This document shows, piece after piece, positions 33,368 to 43,690 of a stretch of 64,000 nt of DNA. The notes under the pieces are model-generated. The model saw only the letters and a list, made by a program, of their open reading frames with translations, had not been told where the DNA came from and searched no databases. Location of the stretch: positions 26,712,501 through 26,776,500 of the forward strand of contig NC_016132.3 in the NCBI RefSeq assembly GCF_000005505.3, written 5' to 3'. Position 1 is the first letter of the stretch. Each line of letters opens with the position of its first letter. This stretch comes from Brachypodium distachyon (Eukaryota > Streptophyta > Magnoliopsida > Poales > Poaceae). Made by a program: the position numbers and the translations under genes.

Positions 33368-34699
33368 TATGTGCTATTAGACCGGTAAGATAATAAAAGT
33401 CATGTCTCAGATCATGTGAATGATTGGTTGTTAGAAACTCATAGAATTAGTAAACTGTACTACATACACAGTCAAATATATCATGTATTGAACATCACAT
33501 AATATTATTATTTTTATGTCATTTTAGATTGTAGTCCATAATTTTAAGTTCACAAACGTTGGTTGATCGATGTTTTTGCATCGAACTGATTGATTGTTTG
33601 ATGTGATTTTAGTTGTGTGTTTGGAATAAAAGTCCATGCCACGTGCCAGACGATGGTGGTAGATCATGCGTGCTATATAAATCGCATATGCTTACAAAAA
33701 TAAAGTTCGCAATCTGAATTGGCCAATCACTTGATTGCAACGATAGGTCATGTATACACTAAGCTGTATTAGTATGTCCTTTTTTAAAATCATCATGTCA
33801 AATTAAAATTTTACATGATCATGATATCAGTACTCGTATTAAAGTTTAGAGCATGAGCTAGTCGTTTGGTTTTGACATTGCAGCGATATTTGATTAGTAA
33901 ATGTTTTTTCATTTGCTATCTAGTCAGTTGCTCGTATACGATGTTAATTAGTAGCCATTGTTAAATTTAGGATCATGTGTTATTATGTAGAATTATAATT
34001 CTTTGAATGCCCGTTAATAAATCTTCTTTACAAAATATAGGTTCTCGCGAAGAAAGATCTTAATACTTAATAATATCATGATCCGTGAAAAAAGAAATCT
34101 ATCGGTTTGATGCAAAAGTTGATTGATCATCCGACACACGATCTAGCGTTTAGTTCTGGATTTTAATACCATATCACATACAAATAAAACATTGTCTCAT
34201 GTTCAAAACAAATTTCACTCCATATAATTTTGTATTTGTAGGGTTCTGAGATTGATTAATTCTACTTTCTAGATATATTGGGGTTGATTAATTATGATTT
34301 CATAATGACTTATCATGTAAATAGTAGAACAATATATATCTACGTGAGGTAGAAAATAATAAGGATTAAAAAATGTATCCCGTGCTATTGGGCAGGAAAT
34401 ATCTTTATGCATCTTTAATATTTTGACTCACGGAGACAAATGTGTTGTTGTATTAGCCCACCAAATAAATGATAGATGTGTGTCATTTGTATGTGAAATT
34501 TTGTAAACCTTGTTGATTTTTGCGAATTGACTAGGCTTACTACTTAATATTCTCGTGACCCATGAAAAATAAAAGTTGTCATGTCGTAACATATTTATCG
34601 TCTAATGACATGTTGCGTTTGATACCGTTCAGATAAATATTAGCCCACCACGTTAATGTTTTGTCCCTAACCCATCAGATATAAGTACCCCATCATATA
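33368..34699. other. AT-rich intergenic stretch, no gene seen
   Basis: No coding frame of note and no recognised repeat except the diverged ATCTTTA(A)TATTTTGACTCAC match to 33195. Confidence 0.6.
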
Positions 34700-34823
34700 C
34701 TCCCTCCGTCCAACAAATGATGTCTCAACTTTGATTAAATTTGAATGCATCTATACATTGAGTCATGTCTAGATACATCCAAATTTTGACAAACTTGAGA
34801 CATCTTTTGTTGGACGGAGGGAG
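34700..34823. mobile_element. Stowaway MITE, intact ends
   Basis: A 124-bp element with CTCCCTCCGTCCAACAAA and TTTGTTGGACGGAGGGAG ends and flanking TA. Its body (TTTGAATGCATCTATACA) is the same family as the element at 13249. Confidence 0.95.
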
Positions 34824-35349
34824 TAGAAGATTTAACAGTCCAAATATTCAGTCGATGTGGATCACCATGGACCTCCCCATAGATAGCCCTCATATGGCTT
34901 TTAGTATATAATGTACTCCCGATAGAGAGTTTCTTTGATACTTTTTACAAGGCTAAGGAAGCTTAGACAGAAGATTGCTTCCATTAATTTTTAGAATAGA
35001 CCTAGGGAAGTTAATATTTTAGCTAGCAGCGTAGATGGTCCTCTAGTTTGTGTCCGGTGGAATGGTCCTCCGGACTTTTTAGTCCATATAACCACGGATG
35101 ATGTAACCTTATTTGCTAAGTAATATGATCTGCCTTGATGGCTTTCCTTCAACAACAAAAAACTTAGCCGTGTGATTCACATCTTTTCACCTAGAATGTT
35201 TTTGTTTTTACTTTTCTTCCGAGGAATTAGAACTGACATAGGGAAGTTAATGTTGTAGCTCATATTTAAGTCTAGAAGCCATTCGAAATAGGAGACAAAA
35301 TAATCTCAGACCTTCCCCACATTGGAGTTCCTATGGACAATTAAGCCTA
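34824..35349. other. Intergenic stretch, no gene seen
   Basis: AT-rich with no recognised feature. AGGGAAGTTAATNTT occurs twice, near 34993 and 35240. Confidence 0.5.
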
Positions 35350-35384
35350 ACTAGTGGAGTGCCCGCGCGTTGCTACGGATAAAC
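35350..35384 (-). mobile_element. Helitron-like 3' terminus (minus orientation)
   Basis: Read on minus, the sequence is CCGTAGCAACGCGCGGGCAC, a short spacer, then CTAGT at 35354-35350, followed by T. This fits a grass Helitron 3' end inserted at A/T. The element would extend to higher coordinates, but its TC start was not found. Confidence 0.5.
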
Positions 35385-36074
35385 AAAAGCACGAGCTATT
35401 TATTTTTCTATGTAAAAACCAGTACGTGCAATCTCTTTGGTCACAAAAAGAATAAATAAGGAAAAAACATGACAATCAGCACATAATTAATAAGAGAAAG
35501 ACATGTCAAATAAATATAGCAAGATACACGTCAAATAAACATGTATAAAAGTTATTATTTCGTCGGTCCTTGTCGATCTATTTACATCCGTGAAGCGATC
35601 CTCTTGTCTCATTCTCTTGCTCCTGCCAGCCACGGTACTCTTTGCTTCTTCTCTTCTTTGTTTCTCTCTTTCATTAATAGTACACTCTCCGATTCATAAT
35701 AAGTGTTGTTACAAAGTTGTGCTCCTAAATCAGCGACACTTATTATGAATTGGAGAGTAGTTGACATCACCTTGATTTGTGAAATTAAATGAAACAAATG
35801 GGGCCACCTGTGCCTCCACTTTTTTTTTTGCACCGATAGCATTGGTAGAACTTGCAATAATAACGTCTGTGCGGCGGTAGCTACAGACTTCACCTCTTGA
35901 TGCACGCCTCATCGATTGTCAATGTCTGGTAGTGAACCGATCAATTAGTTCATTACTATCTTTTTCAACGTGCAAAACCCTGTACATTACCACCGTCAGC
36001 TTTAAACTGTGTACACTATGGTTAAAAGACAGATTCAAAACCGGACCGTTGTTTTTGTCTAGAATAAACCAAAG
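35385..36074. other. Intergenic or Helitron body, no gene seen
   Basis: No recognised coding domain. Contains the small MITE listed at 35685. Confidence 0.5.
35685..35757. mobile_element. Short Stowaway-like palindromic MITE
   Basis: CTCTCCGATTCATAATAAGT at the left and its complement ACTTATTATGAATTGGAGAG at the right, about 73 bp in all, leaving a very short loop. Confidence 0.75.
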
Positions 36075-37004
36075 CTGGTGTATCATCAGTTAAAAGAAGA
36101 AAGCTGCGGAGCAGCTACAAGCCCATTACGGGCTGAGTTTACAAAGAGAGATTACCCACTATCTCTCCACTCGAACGCACCCAGGATACAACCGAACCCA
36201 ACTCCACTAATGAGCCTAGCCTGACACCAGGAGACCGCCTCAAGACTAATCGCACGGATAATGCTAGCCCTATTCGCCGTGACACCTTGTTTCTCTCCTT
36301 CCAAATGGACCAAAAGATGAGAGCACTGCTAGTAGCGAATTGCTTGCGATCATTGCCAATCAAAGGAATGGAGGACCACCGGTTGACGAAGCTATCTCCC
36401 GGCCCCGGTAGCCAATCAAGCTTGTCCCATCCTCTAAGCACCTGCCACCACACCTCCCTAGCCACAACAGCCTACCAACAAGTGGGAGATATCTTCCGGA
36501 ACCTGATCGCAGAGCGGACATCGATCTGGATGATCCAACCCACGCCGCTGGAGACGATCCGCCGTCCAACAACGGCCATGGCATGCCAACCAGAGGAAGA
36601 TCTTGCATTTGAGTGGTGCCTTTGACCCCCAAATCAAATCAACACCCAACATGTCTTCGCGGCCAACGAAGAACACTTCGTAGGCTGATTTGACAGAGAA
36701 GGAGCCAGAAGCCGTCCAATTCCACTTGAAACAGTCGTCACCAGTGCCAAGATTGACTAAACTGATCCTGTCCCACAGGAGGGGGTATTGGTTCAGCTCA
36801 TCCACGCTGAGGTTAGGGTCAACAAAGTCGCTCCAGGTGTTTTTGACAAGACCTTGCGCCACCGAAAGCTAAAGAACGCGCTAAGGAATAATGTTTGGGG
36901 CATTGTCACAAACCCTAAGCCTATTGATCCACGGATCTTCCCAAAACCTAGAAGAATTGACGTTGCCGAGCCTGACAGAAGTGCCTGCACGAAAAAGCTC
37001 CCAA
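36075..37004 (-). pseudogene. LINE 3' part, zf-RVT domain with frameshift
   Basis: On minus, reading from about 37000 downward, frames give FWEDPWI, then WNWTASGSFSVKSAYEVFF, then KIFLWLACHGRCWTADRL and CPLCDQVPEDISHLLVGC, the zinc-binding region of plant LINE ORF2. A frameshift near 36462 moves the remainder (VWWQVLRGW, FWSIWKERN) into another frame ending near 36139. The 3' tail near 36080-36110 has a GCTGCTCCGCAGC-type palindrome. Upstream reverse transcriptase is missing: the copy stops at a G-run at 37012. Confidence 0.85.
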
Positions 37005-37011
37005 GCCCCGC

Positions 37012-37030
37012 GGGGGGGGGGGGGGGGGGG
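37012..37030 (+). repeat. 19-base G homopolymer
   Basis: An uninterrupted run of 19 G sits exactly between the LINE fragment and TE1 LTR sequence. It may be real or may mark an assembly or sequencing problem. Confidence 0.95.
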
Positions 37031-37743
37031 ATAGAACCACGCACAACACAAGAACACACGTTGTTTTACCCAGGTTCAGAGCCCTCTAGATGAGGTAAAA
37101 CTCCTACTCCTGCTTTGTTGTATTACCCGAGATACCGAGGGCTACAATGGTGCTCCTTGAGCTGTTTCTTGAGGAGGAAGAAGAAGAAGGGGAAAACCCT
37201 AGATGACTAAGTGAGGAACCCCTCTCCCAGGAGGGATGGTGCTTCTATTTATAGGCCGCCAATGTCACACTGACATGTGAACCAAAAGCAAACCCTATCT
37301 TCTGCGGGGCCCGCCGGGTACGCCCCATGGTCCCCTCCGGGTTGTCCGGGAGGGGACAAAACACCTTTGTGCTTTTCGTACCGCCAGGCGGCGCGCACTG
37401 TAGCCACGCCTCGGCCCTCGTCATCGGTCCTTCTACGGCGCATCACTGTGCAGTCGCCTGGCACTGCGACGTGAGCAACGGCTGCTTTTCCGTCATAAAG
37501 GGGGCGCTGCTTTACTTTGCGCCATGTGCCCAGGATAAGACCGTTGGTGCATCCCGGCGTTGGCCGAGATCAGATAGCTTGTGCTTATCCTGCAATCACA
37601 TAAGACAAGATAGATATGCCGGCATACCTTTCGTATGCCGGCCTGTTATTAACTTGGCTTAAGGATGTCGGCGTATTTGCTTGTGCCAGCTTTGCTCTCG
37701 TTATCTCGGCTAACATGTGTCGTCATGACCCTACCCGGGGTCA
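37031..37743 (-). repeat. TE1 3' LTR (minus orientation)
   Basis: In element orientation it starts TGACCCCGGGTAGGGTCATG at 37743, directly after a polypurine tract. It carries a TATAAATAG box (plus coordinates 37245-37253) and a transcribed region with the GGTAAAACAACG-like tract common in Triticeae Gypsy LTRs. Its 3' end is unclear: the sequence runs into the 19-G tract without an obvious CA end, so it is probably truncated. Confidence 0.65.
37245..37253 (-). promoter_or_regulatory. TATA box in TE1 LTR
   Basis: TATAAATAG on minus. It is the expected core promoter of an LTR read leftward. Confidence 0.6.
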
Positions 37744-37762
37744 TCCCCCGAGACTAGTCCCC
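37744..37762 (-). other. TE1 polypurine tract region
   Basis: On minus GGGGACTAGTCTCGGGGGA lies immediately before the LTR start TGACC. Purine-rich and correctly placed to prime plus-strand synthesis. Confidence 0.6.
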
Positions 37763-38315
37763 GAAGCTGTTGCGGTCTGGCAGGAAAAGATGTCGGGCCA
37801 CGACAGTTTCCCAAGACTTAGGCGACCCAAAGCCTAGTAGGGCTGAACCAAGGAAAATGCCGAAACGACCCCGAGCTTTCTCAGCCGAGATCTGGCAACT
37901 CTGACATTTTTAGTCGGTGCGGTATTTTCAGCTTTGAGCCGAGACTCCTTTCTTCGTCACGGCCGGCAATAGAAAATCCGTCTCTGCCGACATTAATGCC
38001 ACCTGTCGCTCATACTCTGCGCTGTGCTTTAATAATGGGAAGATAAGATCAGAAGTACTGCCAGCGCACCTTTTGAGGCGAGCGTGTCGTCCCATCAGAC
38101 AGGAGAACCGGCAGGCCATTAAGAGGGGGAATTTCGGTTTCCACGCGAAGCCTTATCTCCCCGGATTCGGCGGGATTTACTGCGCCACGTTGCGCAGTAA
38201 GCGTGCGTGTGCGCCGTTTATGGGGTTAATTGCCCCCACGATCGTGCGCGATTTTACCGTTGGCCACGGGGATCGTGGGCGCAGAAGATCCACGCCCCAT
38301 GATTGCGGCCCGGCC

Positions 38316-38323
38316 ATAAATAG
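38316..38323 (+). promoter_or_regulatory. Putative TATA box for the TE1 antisense gene
   Basis: ATAAATAG in a GC-rich setting on plus, about 250 bp before the ATG at 38569. A C/T-rich stretch 25-40 bp downstream suits a transcription start. It lies outside the LTR, so the antisense gene seems to have its own promoter. Confidence 0.5.
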
Positions 38324-38568
38324 GGGGACGGGGTGAAAGTCCTTTCACTTTCCCCCTGAAGCCCTAGCTCTTCCTCTGCTCTCGAGCGCCCTGCCATTGG
38401 TGCAAGTTTGGAGCTTTTCTGCCGCCGCGCTTCCTAGCCTCCAGCAGCCAAGCTCACCGCTGCGTTCCCGTGCGCACTTACCTGCCCCTTTGCCGCCGTT
38501 CTCTTGCTCACCTGCGCCTTGCGCCACCAATTTCTCGCCGGACCCCAAACCAGATCTAATCTCTCGCC

Positions 38569-41500
38569 ATGGCTTCGTCTTCCCGTGATGCTGCCGCCAT
38601 CGACCCCACCGTTCAGCACACTGAGGAGGACACTGGCTCAGAACGCGCCGGATGGGAGGGCTCCGATGTGTCAGCGGCAGACATTGACTGGCTTCGCCGC
38701 ACCTGGCGGATCCCGGAGGAGGTGGAATGCCGGATTCCCGGCGACGAGGTCGTACCGACACCCGAGCCGGGTGAGTGTGTCGTCTTTGTTGCTCATTTGG
38801 AACACAGGTTCGGGCTCCCGGTTAGCGACTTCATCAGGCAATTCTTAGACTATTTTGGCCTCCAGCCACACCACCTTCCGGCTAACGCCATTCTCACTCT
38901 CTTGGCCTTTGTCACCTGCTGTGAGAGTTATCTCGGCCTTTGGCCCTCTGTCGACTTGTGGGCCAAATACTTTATGTTCCGGCCCCATGTCCTTCCCGAC
39001 AAAGACAATCCTGATGCCGCTAAGCCTATGACCCAATGCGTCTCCGCCACCATCATACACCGCCGAGGTTCCATCTTCCCTCGGATTCAAGGTCTTGAGT
39101 CCTGCAAGAAATGGCTCAAGACCTTCTTTTACGTCAAGAACTCCTCCGACACCGACAGAATCAACCCGCCGGTATTCGTAGTCGGTCCACCGGAGGAAAA
39201 GAAGAACTGGAAACATGACCCCAAGGACTCTCTTCCGGAGATCAATGAGGATCATGCCGGCATCATCGCACTCAAGGAGAACGGGATGACGGCCAACGAT
39301 CTGTTGGCGACGTTTGTGTTTCGACGGGTCTGTCCGCTCCAACGCCGGACACATAAGATGTGTTTTCATAGCGGCCGGTTCGACCCGAACCGGGTTTCAA
39401 CAATCATGCTGGACAATTCTGAGGTCCGGCGCCGAGTCAAAGCGATCGCCAAGACGAACCTGTTCGAGAATTGGGGCTGGGGCATGGTTCCGTTCAGCCG
39501 GAAGAACCGTGCACGCTTGGTAAGTTTTTATTCGTAGACATCTTCACTTTTCATCCAACATGATTGTATGCCGGCTTCCATCCGACAATGACTTATCTCG
39601 GCGCAACCTTATACTTTTGTGCAGAGATTCACCCTTCAGCACAATGAGGACGGGCATTCGCCGGATAAGCGCTTCGGAAGCGACCGCTTGGGAGCTGACC
39701 TGGAAGACCCGGACTCGGAGGATCACATGCCGATCTCTCATGCCGGGCCCCGTCGTGCCAAAGGTAATGATTCCCGACCTCCTCTCATAGATATCAGAAT
39801 ACTTATCACCAAAATATTCATGCCTGCATTGATCCGGGAACAGCTGACTTGGATGATCCTGCCACTGCTACGGTGTCGGGTCCGGCAGCTGCTACGGTGT
39901 CGGCCAGCGAGAAGCGCATCACCGACACCGATCTTTCTAGGACCTTGAAGTGGAAGAGAACCGCTGGGCGGCAACCAAAGCCGAAGCCCATGGTCGCCGG
40001 GTAAGATTTGTAGCATTTTGATCTCTAATGTCGGTATTTTTCTTAATCGACATGAAGGTAACAAACTTTCATTCCTGCAGGGAGGCTCTGACGGCTACAC
40101 AGTCTCAGACCTGCATTGTGTCCGAGATCCCGACAGCCTCATCTCCGCGTGCAGAGCCTTCAGCACAGGCCACGGGAGAAAACGAGACCGTTGCAGATCC
40201 GACACCTCCCGTCCGGGATGTCGGCCCTGGCATCGACGCTTCGTGCGTCGCTCAAGCCGGGACATCTGCGGCCGGAACTTCGGCGGCCGGGGCTGCTCCT
40301 TCATCGGCAGCGCCTGATACGCAGCCACAACCGTTGGCCATGGATCCTCCTCAATAGCCGGCCGCACAACCAGAAGAAACCCAGGGACCCCAAGCAACAA
40401 CAACGCCACCGCCGCCGCTGCAGCCGCAAGTGACTCAACTAGCGGCTGCACGAGCCAAGAAGACCAGGAGCTCAGCCATCCCGACGGGACAACAGCTGCC
40501 GAGTTCCTCCGGCTCGCCATCCATCCGGGGTACTCAAGGAGTCCCCTTAGGACAGCAAGCGGGCACAGCTGGGGGTGCTCGGCCAGTATGTGATGGACTG
40601 GAACAGCGCCGACAGCTACGAGGTCAACTCCGGCACCATCCAGACAGCACAGCAGAACGCTTTGGTGGGGCCACCACCTGTGGCGACAACTCCAGAGTCG
40701 GTGGCGGCCCGGATGTTCCAGGCGAGGGTCGCCCTGTTCGAGTCCAGCCGAGCTGCCGAGGTACAAAAATCTCTTGAAGTTTTTTATTCTAACTATAGCA
40801 CATATATTCCTAGTCCCTGAGGTTTAGGGCGAGTAAGAAATAGTCGGCCTGAAGCTTAGTTCGAAAAGACTTCAAACACTATTCCCCGAGATTCAGGCCG
40901 GTTTTAGAATAGTCGGCCTGAAGCTTAAAAACTTCAAACACTATTCCCCAAGATTCAAGGCCGGGTTTAGAATAGTCGGCATGAAGTTTAAAAATTTCAA
41001 ACACTATTCCCCGAGATTCAGGCCGAGTTTAGAATAGTCGGCCTGAATATTAAAAATTTTAAACACTATTCCCCGAGATTCAGGTCGGGTTTAGAATAGT
41101 CAACCTGAAGCTTAAAAACTTCAAACACTATTCCCCAAGATTCGGGCCGGGTTTAGAATAGTCGGCATGAAGCTTAAAAACTTCAAACACTATTCCCCGA
41201 GATTCAGGCTGGGTTTAGAATAGTCGGCCTGGAGCTTAAAAATTTCAAACACTATTCTCCGAGATTCAGGTAGGGTTTAGAATAGTCGGCCTGAAGCTTA
41301 AAAACTTCAAACACTATTCCCCGAGATTCAGGTCAGGTTTAGAATAGTCGGCCTGAAGCTTAAAAACTTCAAACACTATTCCCCGAGATTCTGGCCGAGT
41401 TTAGAATAAACGGCCTGAAGCTGATAGTTGTTGACTTGCCACTGCAATAGAACTAACTGTGGATCACCTTCTTGCAGAGCTGCATGAATAAGCGCCACGC

Positions 41501-42771
41501 CACCTTCAAAGTTCTGCTCGCATCGCACCGGAAGCTGGAGGCGAAGAACAAAGCTTTGGTGGCCGAACAACAGAACAAGAATGAGTATACTTCCATCGAC
41601 ATAAAAGCTATGTTGAGCTATCTATGTACTGTGAAAACTGATATGTGCCCTCGTACACAGCTGGGAACGATGCTCAAGTGTCGGAGCTCTTGAAGTGCGT
41701 CGCGGAAGTGCAAGGTATGACCTAGTCCTTATCTCGGGTTGCATCCATTTCAAACTTGAACTCTTGTAATTCATGTCTTCCAAAGAGGGGAGAAGACTCG
41801 GCTGGAGGAACAACACCGAGATGAGGTGGCCCGGCTAAGGGCGCAACTTGAAGCGCAGGCTGAGGCGCACAAGGCCGAGGTAGTTCAACTTACCTCGGCC
41901 CTCTCCACGCAAGCCGATGAGAAGATCCGCCTGGAAGGAAAAGTGCAAAAATGTAAAGATCTTGTTGCCAAGGCCGAGACTCGAGCCATTGCCGCTGAAG
42001 AGGAGAAGGCCGAGAGCACCCATATGCTCAGCGTGTGCACCCGGGATCTCGGCAAGATAGATGGACTGCTGGCCAGTAAGTTGCCCTAACTTAAAATCTC
42101 TTCCTTTGATCACTAAGTCGACAACAATAGTATGCCGGGATTTATTATTTCTTCTTTGTCCTTGTCAGAAATTTTCCCGCACTCTACCGAGACTACTCAG
42201 GCCGCTGTGGTCAAAGCTCGCCAGAAAAGGGATTCAACCAAGGCACTGCCCTCGGAGTATGATTTGGATGACTACCTCATCAGCATTTTGGACCCACGTC
42301 AAGCCTCTGAAGTCCTTCGGGGTCGACATGCTCAATGCCGGCATCCGTGCCTTCCGAGCTCTGTGGCCGGGAGAGGAAGCGCCGAGTGGCATCCCAGAAT
42401 TAGCCAAGCGTCTCCTAGAGGTGGAGGACCGGCTAAGCGAGTGGCGAGAGTCGGCCGCTCGTGTCAGCACCGATGAGGCACTGTCGTTCGTACTTTCCTG
42501 GTATGACGGCAATAATCTTGATGTGCTGCAGTCCATGCGTGTCGGCTTGCCCTTCCTCTCGGACCCGGAGTTGATCGCAAGACGTCAAGAGCGGGCCTAC
42601 TCCTTCATTCAGTATGCCGACGTGCACACTTTTGTGGAGGGTCCGAGATTAGACGCGGACGAGGAGACGGCCGAGGAAGAAGAAGAGGAAGTCGACAAAG
42701 AAATCATCGCCGAGTCGCCTTCCACTGCAACAGATGCTCCGAGTGCCGGCACCAATAATCCTTCTGCTTGA
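38569..42771 (+). pseudogene. TE1 antisense gene: 'putative gypsy type transposon' domain plus coiled coil
   Basis: Plus-strand gene opposite to TE1 pol. Exon 1 (38569-39519) encodes a domain whose core, FIRQFLDYFGLQPHHLPANA and then YLGLWPSVDLW, matches the plant family called putative gypsy type transposon (Transposase_28). Further exon-like blocks with GT-AG borders are 39625-39763, 39844-40000, 40081-40760 and blocks from 41478 to 42771. The later blocks encode a Lys/Glu/Ala-rich coiled coil (41826-42080) and an acidic C-terminus ending at TGA 42769-42771. It is broken by a TAG at about 40355 and a frameshift near 42310. The tandem array at 40817 lies in one intron. The domain's function is not established. 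The coiled coil and acidic tail suggest protein interaction, not catalysis. Confidence 0.75.
40817..41424 (+). repeat. Tandem array of ~62-bp units in an intron of the antisense gene
   Basis: About nine copies of a 62-bp unit containing CACTATTCCCCGAGATTCAG and GTTTAGAATAGTCGGCCTG. Copies differ at a few positions each, with a degenerate partial copy at the left edge. Within a unit AAGCTTAAAAACTT is nearly palindromic. Confidence 0.95.
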
Positions 42772-43376
42772 GTTTGTGCCAAGTTATGTCGGCCAAAACT
42801 TTCTTTTAAAACAGTTAGATCCCCGGGATGCCGGGTGCAGATGTAAATATTCTAAAGTACTTTCAGTTATGATGCACAATATTTTTAATTGGCTTATGCC
42901 TTTTTAGTTATCGAGTTCCCAACCGAGTCCCCGAGTTTATTCTTTCTGTTGGTGAAATTATATGACCTCGGTTCTTTGTCTGCCTTTTCGGCGTTCGACG
43001 TATGAATCACGAAGTCATAGAATAGACCTTTCAAAAAATCTTAAACTCAAAAAACCCGCCTGGAAATGCCCGATACAGGAAGGGAATGCTGGGTTAGGTA
43101 AAACAACGTGCATCTCGGCTTGCTCGTTTGCTTGTTTCCGCAATCATTTTTCATGTGTTAAGTAATTTCATACCCGTACTCTAGCTTGCCATGAAGCCGG
43201 GTTGCGGACAACAGCTAAGTCATAGAGTGAGTTTTCAGTACCGACACACTACTAAACCGACATAAGATTACACAATCAAGCCGTGCTGACATACAAAAAG
43301 ATAAATGTAATACAACACTCATATAGCATGAAAGTCCCCGAGTTCTTTTTAAGAACCCGGCGGATAGTGGTGGATG
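42772..43376. other. TE1 internal spacer after the antisense gene
   Basis: No coding domain. It includes AGTCCCCGAG words also present in TE1 elsewhere. The minus strand here should hold the integrase C-terminus if TE1 were intact, but I do not find it. Confidence 0.5.
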
Positions 43377-43465
43377 GTATAATAAAATAAATATGCATAT
43401 GTGGTATAATCAAATAAACATGCATATGTGGTATAATAAAAGAAACATGCATCTGTGGTATAAGA
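43377..43465 (-). repeat. Three to four tandem ~27-bp units in the TE3 leader
   Basis: TGGTATAATAAAATAAA(T/C)ATGCAT(A/C)TG-type units follow one another with one or two changes each, right at the truncated end of TE3. Confidence 0.8.
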
Positions 43466-43676
43466 CATAGTATTTAGTGTATATGTAGGATAAATCAACA
43501 AACATGTCACGCATATGTAAGATATAAATGCAATGATTTAGATGAATAGGGATAAGGAGTAAAATATATGTATATATATAGATCAGATAGGGATAAGAAA
43601 TAATCCTAAGGTTTGGTCTCATGGTTTAGTCTTATCCTATTCCAAGCTAGGGTCACGTTCCTATAGGCAACACATT

Positions 43677-43688
43677 GCTCTGATATCA
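43677..43688 (-). other. TE3 primer-binding site (tRNA-iMet type)
   Basis: On minus TGATATCAGAGC, one base from the plant initiator-tRNA complement TGGTATCAGAGC, two bases after the likely LTR end. Confidence 0.75.
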
Positions 43689-43690
43689 TC

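Noticed and set aside
36287..36872. Plus-strand open frames of 60-112 codons
   Set aside because: They are shadows of the minus-strand LINE zinc-binding domain, which is clearly recognisable.
38345..39369. Minus-strand frames of 138 and 174 codons
   Set aside because: They are antisense shadows of the TE1 plus-strand domain gene, which has the recognisable motifs.
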